Positions 44,605-53,884 of a stretch of 64,000 nt of DNA are shown here, piece by piece. The notes under the pieces are model-generated. The model saw nothing but the letters and a program-made list of their open reading frames with translations. It ran no database searches and was not told the origin of the DNA. Made by a program: the position numbers and the translations under genes. The DNA lies in NCBI RefSeq assembly GCF_947489035.1, contig NZ_CANLCI010000021.1, positions 1 through 64,000 on the forward strand, in the 5' to 3' direction. Numbering within the stretch: position 1 is the first letter of the stretch; the number at the start of each line of letters is the position of its first letter. Source of the DNA: an uncultured Ferrimonas sp. (GTDB lineage: Bacteria; Pseudomonadota; Gammaproteobacteria; Enterobacterales; Shewanellaceae).

Positions 44605-45141
44605 TTACCAAGGATCCGAACTGGAGAAACTGTCATCAAAGCCGCCAATATCGGAGTCACCAAAGTCTGAACTGCCAAAATCGGAAGAAAATAGGTCGCT
44701 ACTGGAACAATCGCTTGCGCTAAAGCCATCATCGATGCCAATGCCCATGCCGTCACTCACACCAATATCGCTGCCGCAACCAAAGGCATTGCCGCCAACA
44801 TCCACACTGCCGATCCCATCCAGCATCGGCAGCCCCGTACTCGGGTTAATGCTCATCTCGTTGTCGCTAATGCCCATTGAGCCCATCAACAGCGGCTCAT
44901 CACTGCCCATGTCAGCACTGCTACTGCCAAGATCGGCCCAGATATCTTCAATCGGATCCGTTTCGATTGGCGCAACATTGCCGCCGCTCACCACCGCGGG
45001 GTCATTCAGCGCCGCTGCGCTAGGCCGATAATTGCTGTCTTGCAAAAAAGGGTCGTCAGTGGCGGTGTGATTCAACGGCGGTGGCACTTCAGCTTGAGTC
45101 GAAGGGGCTAGCCAGCGAAACAGGGCCGAAAACAGGCTCAT
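44605..45141 (-). CDS. Low-complexity Asp/Ser/Gly-rich protein of unknown function
   Basis: A 178-residue acidic protein. It starts with a short amphipathic segment (MSLFSALFRWLAP), continues with a disordered-looking region, and contains INPSTGLPMLDGIGSVDVGGNAFGCG. The N-P-x-T-G-L-P-M and D-V-x-G-N pieces recur, to my recollection, in small uncharacterised gammaproteobacterial proteins. The last 45 residues are almost wholly Ser, Asp, Phe and Gly (SSDLFSSDFGSSDFGDSD). There are two cysteines and no signal peptide. The Shine-Dalgarno is poor. The reverse-strand frame over the same DNA is also open, but codon usage and the N-terminus favour this strand. It lies between purL and the HEPN-like gene. 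Confidence 0.6.
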   Translation of the reverse strand: MSLFSALFRWLAPSTQAEVPPPLNHTATDDPFLQDSNYRPSAAALNDPAVVSGGNVAPIETDPIEDIWADLGSSSADMGSDEPLLMGSMGISDNEMSINPSTGLPMLDGIGSVDVGGNAFGCGSDIGVSDGMGIGIDDGFSASDCSSSDLFSSDFGSSDFGDSDIGGFDDSFSSSDPW

Positions 45142-45227
45142 GATGGCAAAACTCGTAAACAGTAGGGGAGCTCAGTTTATCTCAAGCCACCACTGAAAAT
45201 TGACGCAAGGCAATCATTTTACTAATA

Positions 45228-45258
45228 AAAATAAAAAAACACCGCCGAAGCGGTGTTT
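45228..45258 (-). terminator. purL terminator
   Basis: The stem AAACACCGC / GCGGTGTTT with a CGAA loop (TTCG on the minus strand) is followed on the minus strand by seven T residues. It lies 30 bp after the purL stop. Confidence 0.9.
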
Positions 45259-45287
45259 TAGCAAACTCACGATGGAGTAACGTTAGA

Positions 45288-48200
45288 TCAGCCCAACTCA
45301 ACCCGAGCGTTACGGAACATCCGCATCCACGGGCTGTCCTCGCCCCACTCTTGTGGGTGCCACGAGTTAGTTACGGTGCGGAACACCCGCTCTGGGTGCG
45401 GCATCATAATCGTGGTGCGACCATCACGGCTGGTTAAGCCGGTAATGCCCGCGGGCGAACCGTTCGGGTTAGCCGGGTATGCCGAGGCGATCTGGCCCTG
45501 ATTATTGAGGTAACGCAGCGCCACGGTGCCCGAGCTATCGGTGGCTTGGAATGCCGCCGAATCAGCGAACTCGGCACGGCCTTCACCGTGGGATACCGCA
45601 ATTGGCATCACACTGCCGGCCATGCCCGCCAAGAACTTCGATGGATTATCTTGCACTTCCACCAGCGAGAACCGCGCTTCAAAGCGCTCCGAGCGGTTAC
45701 GCACAAAGTGCGGCCACAGATCCGTACCTGGAATGATCTGTTTCAAGTTCGACAACATCTGACAACCGTTACACACCCCCAAAGAGAGCGTGTCGTTGCG
45801 CTCGAAGAAGCCTTGGAACTGCTCACGAGCACGAGGGTTGAACAGAATTGATTTCGCCCAGCCTTCACCAGCACCCAGCACGTCCCCGTAAGAGAAACCA
45901 CCACAGGCCACTAACGCTTGGAACTGCTCTAAGGTCAGCCGACCTTCAAGGATGTCGCTCATGTGTACGTCGATGGCATCAAAGCCAGCGCGATCAAACG
46001 CCGCCGCCATCTCAACGTGGGAGTTAACCCCCTGCTCACGCAAAATCGCCACTTTCGGTGCACTGCCCTTCGCGATGTATGGCGCTGCCACGTCTTCGCT
46101 TGGGTTGAAGCTCAGCTTGGCCGATAATCCAGGATCGTTCGGGTTGTGCTTGGCCTCAAACTCCTCTTTGGCGCACTCGGGGTTATCCCGCAGCGCCTGC
46201 ATCTGGTAGGTGGTTTCCCCCCAGATGGTACGCAGCTCGGTGCGCGCTTCCCGCAGCAGTTCCTGCTCGCCTTGACGGATCACAATCTCGTTACCCGGCT
46301 GCGGCTGACCAATGGCGTGAATGCAGTTGTCTAAGCCATGGACGATGGCCGCAGAGATCACCGCTTCAAAGTCTTGCTTGCGGATCTGAATCACCGCGCC
46401 CAACTCTTCGTTAAACAGCAGGGCCAGCGGATCGGCGCCTAGGCCTTCTAAGTCCACATCCATCCCAATGTTGCCAGCAAAGGCCATCTCCGCCAGCGTC
46501 ACCAGCAAGCCGCCATCGCCCTTATCGTGGTAGGCCAACAATTGCTGATTGGCCACCAACTGCTGCATCAACAACCAGAAGCCTTTTAAGCGCGCAGCAT
46601 CATCAACGTCCGGCGCTTGGTTGCCCAGCTGGTTGTACACCTGCGCCAAGGCGGAACCGCCCAAGCGCTGCTGACCTGCGGCCACATCAACGTACAGCAG
46701 CATGGTGTCACCGGCGTCGGTGCGCAGCTGCGGGGTAACGTTAGTGCGAACGTCTTCGACCCGGCCAAAGGCGGTGATCACCAAGCTCAGCGGCGAAGTT
46801 ACCGACTTCTGCTGGCCATCTTGCTGCCACGAGGTCTTCATCGACATCGAGTCTTTGCCCACCGGAATGGTCAAACCCAAGGCGGGACATAACTCTTCGC
46901 CAACCGCTTTTACCGCTTCGTACAGACCCGCGTCTTCACCGGGGTGACCCGCTGCGGCCATCCAGTTGGCGGACAGCTTAACGTGCTCAAGGCTGCCAAT
47001 TTGCGCGCCAGCCATGTTGGTTAGGGATTCACCCACCGCCATCCGCGCTGACGCGCCGTGGTTGATCAACGCCAATGGGGTGCGTTCACCCATCGACATC
47101 GCTTCACCGTGGTAGCTGTCTAAGGTCGCGGTCGTCAGGGCACAGTTGGCCACTGGGATCTGCCACGGTCCCACCATTTGATCCCGTGCCACCATGCCGG
47201 TAACCGAACGGTCACCAATGGTGATCAAGAAGGTTTTCTCTGCCACAGCCGGTAAGCGTAAGACTCGACGAATCGCATCGGCGACGCTGACGCCGCTTAA
47301 GTCCAACGCGGGGCTATTGGCGCTGGCGGAACGCACATCGCGGTGCATCTTCGGCGCTTTGCCCAGCAACACGTCCATCGGCATGTCGATTGGGGTGTTG
47401 TCGAAATGGCTGTCTGCCACGGTCAGGTGGCGCTCTTCAATCGCTTCACCAATGACCGCAAACGGCGCTCGTTCCCGCTGACAAATTGCTTCAAAGGTGG
47501 CCAGATTTTCCGGTGCCACCGCCATCACGTAACGCTCTTGCGATTCGTTACACCATAACTCCAGTGGCGACATGCCCGCTTCATCAGACAGCACATCCCG
47601 CAGCTGGAACTTGCCGCCACGGCCACCATCATCCACCAGCTCTGGCATGGCGTTGGATAAGCCGCCCGCGCCCACATCGTGAATGAAGGCGATGGGGTTG
47701 TCATCCCCCAGCTGCCAACAGCGATCGATCACCTCTTGGCAGCGGCGTTCAATCTCTGGGTTTTCCCGCTGCACCGAAGCAAAGTCGAGATCCTCCGCTT
47801 GCTGGCCAGAGGCGATAGACGAAGCCGCCCCGCCACCCAGGCCAATGTTCATCGCCGGGCCACCCAATACAATCAGCTTAGCGCCAACCGGGATCTCGCC
47901 TTTTTGCACATGATCTTCACGAATGTTGCCAAAGCCGCCAGCCAACATAATTGGCTTGTGGTAACCGCGCACTTCGTTGCCGTTAAAGCTTTCCACCTGC
48001 TGTTCGTAGGTACGGAAGTAACCGTTCAGCGCCGGACGGCCAAATTCGTTGTTAAACGCTGCGCCGCCAAGAGGGCCTTCGGTCATGATGTCCAGCGCCG
48101 ACACAATCCGCTCTGGCTTGCCGTACCCCTTGATCGAGTCATGTTGCTCCCACGGTTGTTGATAACCAGGGATATTGAGGTTGGAAACGGTAAAACCGGT

Positions 48201-49196
48201 TAAGCCCGCTTTAGGCTTAGAACCGCGACCGGTGGCGCCTTCATCGCGAATTTCGCCGCCAGAACCAGTCGCGGCCCCAGGGTATGGCGAGATCGCCGTC
48301 GGGTGGTTGTGGGTTTCCACTTTCATCAGAATGTGGACCGGCTCTTGGTGGTAGCGGTAGCTGCCATCGCTATCAGCGAAGAAGCGGCCACCGTTGGAGC
48401 CAACCATCACTGCAGCGTTGTCTTTATAAGCCGACAACACCTGCTCAGGGTTGGACTCAAAGGTGTTTTTGATCATCTTAAACAGCGATTTAGGCTGCTG
48501 TTCGCCGTCGATGGTCCAATCGGCGTTGAAGATCTTGTGCCGACAGTGCTCAGAGTTGGCCTGAGCGAACATGTACAGTTCGATGTCGTTGGGATTGCGA
48601 CCCAGCTTGCGGAAGTTTTCCACCAAGTAGTCGATCTCATCCTCTGCCAGTGCTAAACCCAGCGTTACGTTTGCCTGTGCCAGCGCATCGCGGCCACCGG
48701 CTAAGATATCGACTGACGACACCGGTTTTGGCTGCGCTTGCTCAAACAATACCGCGGCAGCGTCGAAGCTCGGCAATACCGCTTCCACCATGCGATCGTG
48801 AATTAAACCAAGCAGCTGTTTTTGTTGTTGTTCGTTCAGCTCTGCCGTCAGTTCGACATACCATGCTAAGCCACGCTCAAGACGTTGTACCGACGCCAAC
48901 CCACAGTTGTGGGCGATGTCGGTTGCCTTAGATGCCCACGGCGAAATGGTGCCAGGGCGAGGCACAACCAGCAGCAGTTTGCCTGCAGGTTCATGCTCTT
49001 CTAGCTTAGGGCCGTAGGTTAAGATCTTGGCAAGTTGCTCGGCTTGGGCGCCGGACAAAGGGGCAGACAGGTGTGCGAAGTGGTAATGTTCAGCGTAGAG
49101 GTCAGTTACTGGCAGGTTCGCGTCTCGGCAAGCGTCCATTAGCTTGGTGATCCGAAACGCCGATAAAGCCGGCGCACCGCGTAGGATCTCAATCAC
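45288..49196 (-). CDS. purL: Phosphoribosylformylglycinamidine synthase
   Basis: A 1302-residue large-type PurL (FGAR amidotransferase) of de novo purine synthesis, converting FGAR, glutamine and ATP to FGAM. Length agrees with E. coli PurL (1295 aa). Visible parts are the N-terminal domain, the synthetase core ([45 protein letters not shown]), and the C-terminal glutaminase with the nucleophile Cys in [13 protein letters not shown] and the His/Glu of [10 protein letters not shown]. The start codon is GTG 49196, preceded by AAAGGTGA. It is divergent from mltF, with tadA beyond, as in E. coli. Confidence 0.97.
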   Translation of the reverse strand: MIEILRGAPALSAFRITKLMDACRDANLPVTDLYAEHYHFAHLSAPLSGAQAEQLAKILTYGPKLEEHEPAGKLLLVVPRPGTISPWASKATDIAHNCGLASVQRLERGLAWYVELTAELNEQQQKQLLGLIHDRMVEAVLPSFDAAAVLFEQAQPKPVSSVDILAGGRDALAQANVTLGLALAEDEIDYLVENFRKLGRNPNDIELYMFAQANSEHCRHKIFNADWTIDGEQQPKSLFKMIKNTFESNPEQVLSAYKDNAAVMVGSNGGRFFADSDGSYRYHQEPVHILMKVETHNHPTAISPYPGAATGSGGEIRDEGATGRGSKPKAGLTGFTVSNLNIPGYQQPWEQHDSIKGYGKPERIVSALDIMTEGPLGGAAFNNEFGRPALNGYFRTYEQQVESFNGNEVRGYHKPIMLAGGFGNIREDHVQKGEIPVGAKLIVLGGPAMNIGLGGGAASSIASGQQAEDLDFASVQRENPEIERRCQEVIDRCWQLGDDNPIAFIHDVGAGGLSNAMPELVDDGGRGGKFQLRDVLSDEAGMSPLELWCNESQERYVMAVAPENLATFEAICQRERAPFAVIGEAIEERHLTVADSHFDNTPIDMPMDVLLGKAPKMHRDVRSASANSPALDLSGVSVADAIRRVLRLPAVAEKTFLITIGDRSVTGMVARDQMVGPWQIPVANCALTTATLDSYHGEAMSMGERTPLALINHGASARMAVGESLTNMAGAQIGSLEHVKLSANWMAAAGHPGEDAGLYEAVKAVGEELCPALGLTIPVGKDSMSMKTSWQQDGQQKSVTSPLSLVITAFGRVEDVRTNVTPQLRTDAGDTMLLYVDVAAGQQRLGGSALAQVYNQLGNQAPDVDDAARLKGFWLLMQQLVANQQLLAYHDKGDGGLLVTLAEMAFAGNIGMDVDLEGLGADPLALLFNEELGAVIQIRKQDFEAVISAAIVHGLDNCIHAIGQPQPGNEIVIRQGEQELLREARTELRTIWGETTYQMQALRDNPECAKEEFEAKHNPNDPGLSAKLSFNPSEDVAAPYIAKGSAPKVAILREQGVNSHVEMAAAFDRAGFDAIDVHMSDILEGRLTLEQFQALVACGGFSYGDVLGAGEGWAKSILFNPRAREQFQGFFERNDTLSLGVCNGCQMLSNLKQIIPGTDLWPHFVRNRSERFEARFSLVEVQDNPSKFLAGMAGSVMPIAVSHGEGRAEFADSAAFQATDSSGTVALRYLNNQGQIASAYPANPNGSPAGITGLTSRDGRTTIMMPHPERVFRTVTNSWHPQEWGEDSPWMRMFRNARVELG

Positions 49197-49248
49197 GTCA
49201 ATTCACCTTTATATAGTTATGATGCAAGGTAGGGGTTGAGGTGGCGGT

Positions 49249-49254
49249 ATTATA
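49249..49254 (-). promoter_or_regulatory. Possible -10 box of purL
   Basis: A perfect TATAAT on the minus strand lies about 53 bp upstream of the purL GTG. The expected -35 region is not a good match, and I do not see a PurR box. A weak call. Confidence 0.35.
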
Positions 49255-49291
49255 GGGAAAAGCCTTTGCCATAACACCCTTAGGCAAACTG

Positions 49292-50742
49292 ATGACGAGA
49301 TCACAAAAATTCTAAACTGTAAAAAAATCAGCACCGTATTTGCTCAGGTTGCTGCCTTAATCACCCTCGCCATGCTTGTTGGTTGTGGCGATAACCGCGC
49401 GCCAGCCAGCACTAACGCAGCGGAAAAGCCCGTGGTGGTACGTTTTGGCACCTTATCCGGCCCCGCCAGCTATCAAGTGCGCGGCCAAGGGCCCGTGGGC
49501 ATTGATTACGAATTGGCCACTCAGTTCGGTCAATTCATTAATACACCGATAAAAATCACGCCGTTCTCATCACTGGAAACACTGTTTCAAGCCTATCAGA
49601 GCGGCGATATCGACATCATGGCGGCGGGATTAACCCGCACAAGCCTGCGCCAACAGCAGTGGATCTTCAGCCCGCCGCTGTATCAGGTCACTCCGGTACT
49701 GGTGTATCGCCAAGGCCAACGACCGCCTAAAAGCCTCAGCAAAATTCGCGGCGAGCTGTTGGTGGTCAAGGATTCCAGCCACGCTGAAAAACTGCGGCAA
49801 CTGAGCCGCCAAAACCCAGAGATACACTGGCGCCAATCGGCAGAGTACGACAGCCAAGAGTTAATGGGGTTAGTGGCCGATGGCAGCTTGGATTACACCA
49901 TCGCCGATTCCACCGCGCTGGCATTAGCCCAACGCTACTACCCCTCGTTACGACAAGGGCTGAGCATTGGCCCAGCACAACCGGTAGGCTGGGCCTTGGA
50001 TCAAGCGCGCAACGGCTGGCTGCTGAGCGCCATGCTGGACTTTTGGGACAGCGAGCTAAAATCAGGGCGGCTGCAACGATTAGAAGACAAATACTTCAGC
50101 CACGTACAACGCTTTGATTACGTTGATACCGTGGCCTTTATGCGCGCGGTAGATAACGTGCTGCCACGCTATAAAGCGCTATTTAAGCGCCACGCTGGTG
50201 AGCAAGACTGGCGCCAGTTGGCGGCGGTGGCTTATCAAGAGTCCCATTGGGATCCCAAAGCAAAATCGCCCACTGGGGTACGCGGGATGATGATGCTGAC
50301 CTTACCAACAGCCAAGCGGATGAAAGTCAGCAATCGGCTGGATCCAGAGCAAAGCATTCGTGGCGGCAGCGATTACCTGCAGCAGTTGCTGACCCGCTTG
50401 CCCCGCAACATTCCACAGGATGAGCAGATCTGGTTTGCCTTAGCCGCTTACAATATTGGCCTAGGCCACCTCGAGGATGCACGGGTACTGACTCAACGCC
50501 AAGGGCAAGATCCCAACAGCTGGCGCGACGTGAAGAAGCACCTGCCGTTGCTGCGCCAAAAGAAGTATTACCAACGCAGTAAATACGGCTACGCTCGCGG
50601 TGACGAAGCCACCCATTATGTTGAAAACATTCGTCGTTATTACGACACCTTAGTGTGGCTAGATGCCCAGCAGCAGCCCGACACCCCGCCACAACCGGCT
50701 GAACTGTCTCCCGCTGCAGCTACCTCATTAGCACCACAATAA
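49292..50742 (+). CDS. mltF: MltF, membrane-bound lytic transglycosylase F (start disrupted)
   Basis: A two-domain periplasmic lipoprotein that cleaves peptidoglycan. An extracellular-solute-binding-like domain (about 20-240 counted from ATG 49372) is followed by an SLT lysozyme-like domain. The SLT catalytic Glu lies in AYQESHWDPKAKSPTGVRGMMML, with AAYNIGLGHLEDA and YVENIRRYYDTL after it. The open frame runs to 50742, but its first ATG, at 49372, would leave only MLVGC of the signal peptide. The hydrophobic segment (ISTVFAQVAALITLAMLVGC, a good lipobox) lies upstream in frame. ATG 49292, with TAGG ahead, reads MTRSQK and would join it if the A5 run at 49305-49309 had one more A. Otherwise ATT 49309 may be the start. 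The interval given includes this 5' part. Divergent from purL and followed by tadA, as in E. coli. Confidence 0.85.
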
Positions 50743-50764
50743 CGCCATCACCGGGCTACACTCA

Positions 50765-50788
50765 GTAGCTGACGTTCGCGTCAGCTAC
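50765..50788 (+). terminator. Perfect hairpin after mltF
   Basis: GTAGCTGACG - TTCG - CGTCAGCTAC is a 10-bp perfect stem with a TTCG tetraloop, 23 bp after the mltF stop. No T-run follows, so it may stabilise the transcript end rather than terminate. The next 240 bp hold nothing else I can support. Confidence 0.5.
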
Positions 50789-51030
50789 GCGTGAATCCGC
50801 CTCAACGGGGTGAACGGTTTGTCGCCACTGGACTGCTGCCATCAAACCCATCGCATTGGCGCGCGTGAGCCCCATCACAACATCGGGGCAAGTTTCAATG
50901 CAACCAGCAGAATCGCCTGAGCCGATCACGATATTCGCTGTATTTTTAGCAATTTACCTTGACCCACAGCGGCAAAATTACGAGCATGGTCTCATAATTG
51001 CATCACTTTGACGGATGTCATCGAGGTGTC

Positions 51031-51096
51031 ATGAGTTACGACCTGCACTGTCATATGGACTCGGCAGGATCGCGTCTTAGCCAAGACGATAATTGA
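51031..51096 (+). CDS. Possible 21-residue leader-like ORF
   Basis: ATG 51031 has GAGG at 51023-51026. The ORF encodes 21 residues rich in His, Asp and Ser (begins MSYDLHCHMD) and ends 4 nt before the strong Shine-Dalgarno of the next small ORF. It may be a leader or translation-coupling peptide, or chance. Confidence 0.3.
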   Translation: MSYDLHCHMDSAGSRLSQDDN

Positions 51097-51114
51097 AAAG
51101 GAGGTTTGTTGATA

Positions 51115-51267
51115 ATGCGAAATAGACGCAAACGATTAGCAAGCACAAGTTTGAGCGAGCGACGCCGCCAGTGCCGCAAGCGCACCCATTTACGCGTGGT
51201 GCACCGCAGCAAGCTGTTTAATAGCAGCTACGAGTTTGAAGATTCCGATCCTAGCCCGGATCTTTGA
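51115..51267 (+). CDS. Small basic protein with strong ribosome-binding site
   Basis: A 50-residue ORF with an excellent Shine-Dalgarno (AAAAGGAGG, 10 nt ahead). The N-terminal two thirds are highly basic (MRNRRKRLAS; ERRRQCRKRTHLRVVHRSK). The last 15 residues are acidic (YEFEDSDPSPDL). Its 3' end overlaps the 3' end of the convergent tadA gene by 40 bp. No family recognised; the charge pattern suggests nucleic-acid or ribosome contact. The strength of the ribosome site is the main argument that it is real. Confidence 0.6.
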   Translation: MRNRRKRLASTSLSERRRQCRKRTHLRVVHRSKLFNSSYEFEDSDPSPDL

Positions 51268-51740
51268 GCCTGTTTCAGTGCCTTCTTTTCCGCTCTTCTG
51301 CGGCGGAAAAAGGCACTTAACTGTTCCCCACATTCAGCCTGCATCACCCCACCAATCACTTCTGGCCAATGATTTAAGCGTGGATCATCCAGCAAATTCA
51401 TCACTGTGCCCGCCGCCCCAGTTTTGAGATCCGGCGCCCCAAAGACCACCTTGCCAACACGGCCGTGCACAATCGCACCGGCGCACATCGGGCATGGCTC
51501 TAAGGTGATGTATAACGTGGTATCCAGCAGGCGATAATTATCCAGCACCTTGCCAGCTTGGCGCAGCACTTGGATCTCTGCATGCGCGGTGGGATCGTTA
51601 TCAGTAATACAGCGGTTGTAGCCTTCAGCAATGATCTGCTCACCCAACACCAATACTGCGCCGCAAGGTACCTCGCCCAACTGTTCCGCTTTGGCCGCCA
51701 AGGCCATGGCATGGGCCATCCATCGTTGATGTTGTTGCAC
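51228..51740 (-). CDS. tadA: tRNA-specific adenosine deaminase TadA
   Basis: A 170-residue zinc deaminase that converts A34 to inosine in tRNA-Arg(ACG). The deaminase signature is visible as H53-A-E55 (TAHAEIQVLR) and P82-C83-x-x-C86 (LEPCPMCAGAIVHGRV), with the family segment FGAPDLKTGAAGTVMNLL. The Arg/Lys-rich tail (FFRRRRAEKKALKQ) is typical. Neighbouring mltF and purL reproduce the E. coli gene order. Confidence 0.96.
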   Translation of the reverse strand: MQQHQRWMAHAMALAAKAEQLGEVPCGAVLVLGEQIIAEGYNRCITDNDPTAHAEIQVLRQAGKVLDNYRLLDTTLYITLEPCPMCAGAIVHGRVGKVVFGAPDLKTGAAGTVMNLLDDPRLNHWPEVIGGVMQAECGEQLSAFFRRRRAEKKALKQAQRSGLGSESSNS

Positions 51741-51883
51741 GTAAACCCTCCAAAAAAATCAGCGCAAGTGTACCGCAAAAGCGCCAAACTCTATCGAATA
51801 CCACTGTCGGTGTTCACAAAATTATTGACTACTATAAAAAAAGTGATTCATATCAGTGCAGTTACCTATTCCGTTCCGGCAAT

Positions 51884-52825
51884 ATGTTAAACACTGTTGC
51901 TTGTAACCAACTCATTAGGGATCCATACCCAGTGCCGACCACGGAACCATTTTACCGCAAGGCGTTAGATGCGATAGAGCATCACATCGCCATCATTGAT
52001 CACAACGGCACCATCCGCTTTGTCAATCAAGCGTGGATCCAGTTTGCCGATAGCATCAATGAACAGCATCACTGGCTGGGGTACAGTTACTGGAAATTAT
52101 TCAACAACAATGAAGTGGTGGTGCCGCAATTGCAGCGCTTGTTGGCGGGGGAACAGGAGCAATTTCAGCACGAATACTGTTTTCACAGCGAGCAGCAACA
52201 GCGCTGGTATCTGCTGACCGCCAACCCGATGGAGTGGCAAGGGCAACGCTTGGTGCTGGTAAGCCATTGCGACATCACCGCCCAAAAAAATACCGAACAG
52301 CAGGTGCGCGAGCTCACTCTGCAGGACAGCCTAACCACCTTGCCCAACCGCCGTCACTTTACCCAGTTTTTTGACCAAGAGTGGCGGCGTGGTGCCCGCC
52401 AGCAGCAGCCGCTGTCGCTGTTGCTGCTCGATATCGACCGATTCAAATGGTACAACGACAGCTATGGCCACCAACAGGGGGATCGCTGCTTACAGCAGAT
52501 CGCCGGCCTGTTGAGCCAATTTGCCCAACGTCCCGGTGATTTAATGGCACGCTACGGCGGCGAAGAGTTTGTGCTGGTATTAGCCAACACCCCCGCAAGC
52601 GCCGCCCAGCGCATTGCGGAAAAGTTAGTCGAGGCGGTCAATAAGCTGCAGATCCCCCACCAAGACGTTGGCCCCGATCCCATCGTTACCGTTAGCATTG
52701 GCGTTGCAACCCAGATCCCACAACCCGATTTGGAGCAAGCGCAGCTGTTCAAAGCGGCGGATTTAGCGCTGTACCAGGCCAAAAAACAAGGTCGTAACCG
52801 CTTTGCTTACGCCGATCTCAACTAA
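51884..52825 (+). CDS. PAS-GGDEF diguanylate cyclase
   Basis: A 313-residue soluble protein that should make cyclic di-GMP. A PAS domain (about 20-135; AIEHHIAIIDHNGTIRFVNQAW) is followed by a GGDEF domain (about 145-310). The GGDEF domain has DSLTTLPNRR, DIDRFKWYNDSYGHQQGD and the active-site GGEEF in ARYGGEEFVLVLA. The product-inhibition I-site RxxD is present as RPGD just before it. No membrane segment is seen, so sensing is cytoplasmic. The start is uncertain because no good Shine-Dalgarno precedes ATG 51884. c-di-GMP control would be relevant to LapA-like adhesins such as the one in this window, but no direct link is shown. Confidence 0.92.
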   Translation: MLNTVACNQLIRDPYPVPTTEPFYRKALDAIEHHIAIIDHNGTIRFVNQAWIQFADSINEQHHWLGYSYWKLFNNNEVVVPQLQRLLAGEQEQFQHEYCFHSEQQQRWYLLTANPMEWQGQRLVLVSHCDITAQKNTEQQVRELTLQDSLTTLPNRRHFTQFFDQEWRRGARQQQPLSLLLLDIDRFKWYNDSYGHQQGDRCLQQIAGLLSQFAQRPGDLMARYGGEEFVLVLANTPASAAQRIAEKLVEAVNKLQIPHQDVGPDPIVTVSIGVATQIPQPDLEQAQLFKAADLALYQAKKQGRNRFAYADLN

Positions 52826-52828
52826 GGT

Positions 52829-53875
52829 TTAGCTTGCCCCCTGCACCGTAACCTTCTGCCCATCTTTTAATCGCTCGGCACCACGAATGGCCACGCTGTC
52901 CCCCTCTTGCAGCTCGCCACTGATGGCAATGCGATCGCCTTGGCCATCCCCCACCGTCACCGGCAATTTGTGGGCGATGTTATCGCTGTCGATCCGCATC
53001 ACAAAGGCACCTTGGCGGCGTAAAATCAGCGCATCTCGCGGCACCGTTAACGCTTGGCTGGCGTCGTTCACTGGGATCGCCACCTTCACAAGCTGGCCAC
53101 TGGTCCAATGGGCAATGGCGCGATCATCAAGGCTGAGCCGCAGCTCGAAGGTTTGTGAGCGCCGATCCGCCGCCGGGATCACCGCGCTGATGGCTGCCTC
53201 GGCTTGATACTGCTCCCCCAGTACCAACAACGCTTCGCCCTTGCGGATCTTGCTAAGGTATTTTACTGGCACAAACAGGTGCACTTCGAGGTGTTCGGTA
53301 TCCAACAACCGCAGCAAGGTTTCGGCGCGGTTCACATCGGTACCAGCCCGGTGCAGCCGTTCGGTGATCACCCCAGCAAAGGGCGCTTTGACGTTGGCTC
53401 GAGCCAGCTCATCGTTAATCTGTTTCAGCTTCAACTGGGCAATTTCCAGATCGGCGCTGGCCAGTTCAAACTTGGCTCGATTCTCATCCAGCTGATATTC
53501 CGCTGCGTTGTTGTCCGCTTGCAGGGTTTCTAAACGTTCTAATTCCCGTTTCAAAAAGCGCAGGTTGATCCGCTCTCGTTTGATCTTGGCTTGCTGTTCG
53601 AGTTGCGCCAGCTCCAGCGGAAAGGTGTCCATCGTCACCAAGGTTTCCCCCGCTGCAACAAAACGCCCCGGCTCAACCACCCAGGTCAGCTGGCCATTCA
53701 CCCCAGCGGTGATCGCCACTTCGCTGCGGCTCTCTACGGTGCCCAACAGCTTTACCGTGGGCGCGATGATGGTGCTGGTTACCGCCGCGATCTGCACCGG
53801 TTTAAGCGGCTCATCGGCCGCCAACACAGTACTGCTTAACAGCAGCGCCAAAGCGGCTAAGGGATACTTTTTCAT
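52829..53875 (-). CDS. RND efflux periplasmic adaptor (HlyD/AcrA family)
   Basis: A 348-residue membrane-fusion protein. The signal peptide MKKYPLAALALLLSSTVLA is cleaved before ADEP. A lipoyl-like half-motif (GVNGQLTWVVEPGRFVAAGETLV) follows, then a coiled-coil hairpin (about 90-160), the second lipoyl half (ANVKAPFAGVITERLHRAGTDV) and a beta-barrel/membrane-proximal domain. It lies 9 bp downstream of the RND pump gene on the same strand, so the pump precedes its adaptor, the reverse of the usual order. No outer-membrane channel gene is adjacent, so a shared TolC-like protein is likely. Substrate unknown. Confidence 0.92.
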   Translation of the reverse strand: MKKYPLAALALLLSSTVLAADEPLKPVQIAAVTSTIIAPTVKLLGTVESRSEVAITAGVNGQLTWVVEPGRFVAAGETLVTMDTFPLELAQLEQQAKIKRERINLRFLKRELERLETLQADNNAAEYQLDENRAKFELASADLEIAQLKLKQINDELARANVKAPFAGVITERLHRAGTDVNRAETLLRLLDTEHLEVHLFVPVKYLSKIRKGEALLVLGEQYQAEAAISAVIPAADRRSQTFELRLSLDDRAIAHWTSGQLVKVAIPVNDASQALTVPRDALILRRQGAFVMRIDSDNIAHKLPVTVGDGQGDRIAISGELQEGDSVAIRGAERLKDGQKVTVQGAS

Positions 53876-53884
53876 GGTTCCGTC

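Noticed and set aside
44525-45031. 168-codon plus-strand frame opposite the Asp/Ser-rich gene
   Set aside because: Its Pro/Ser/Leu-rich translation is what the reverse complement of Asp/Ser/Gly codons gives; no ribosome site.
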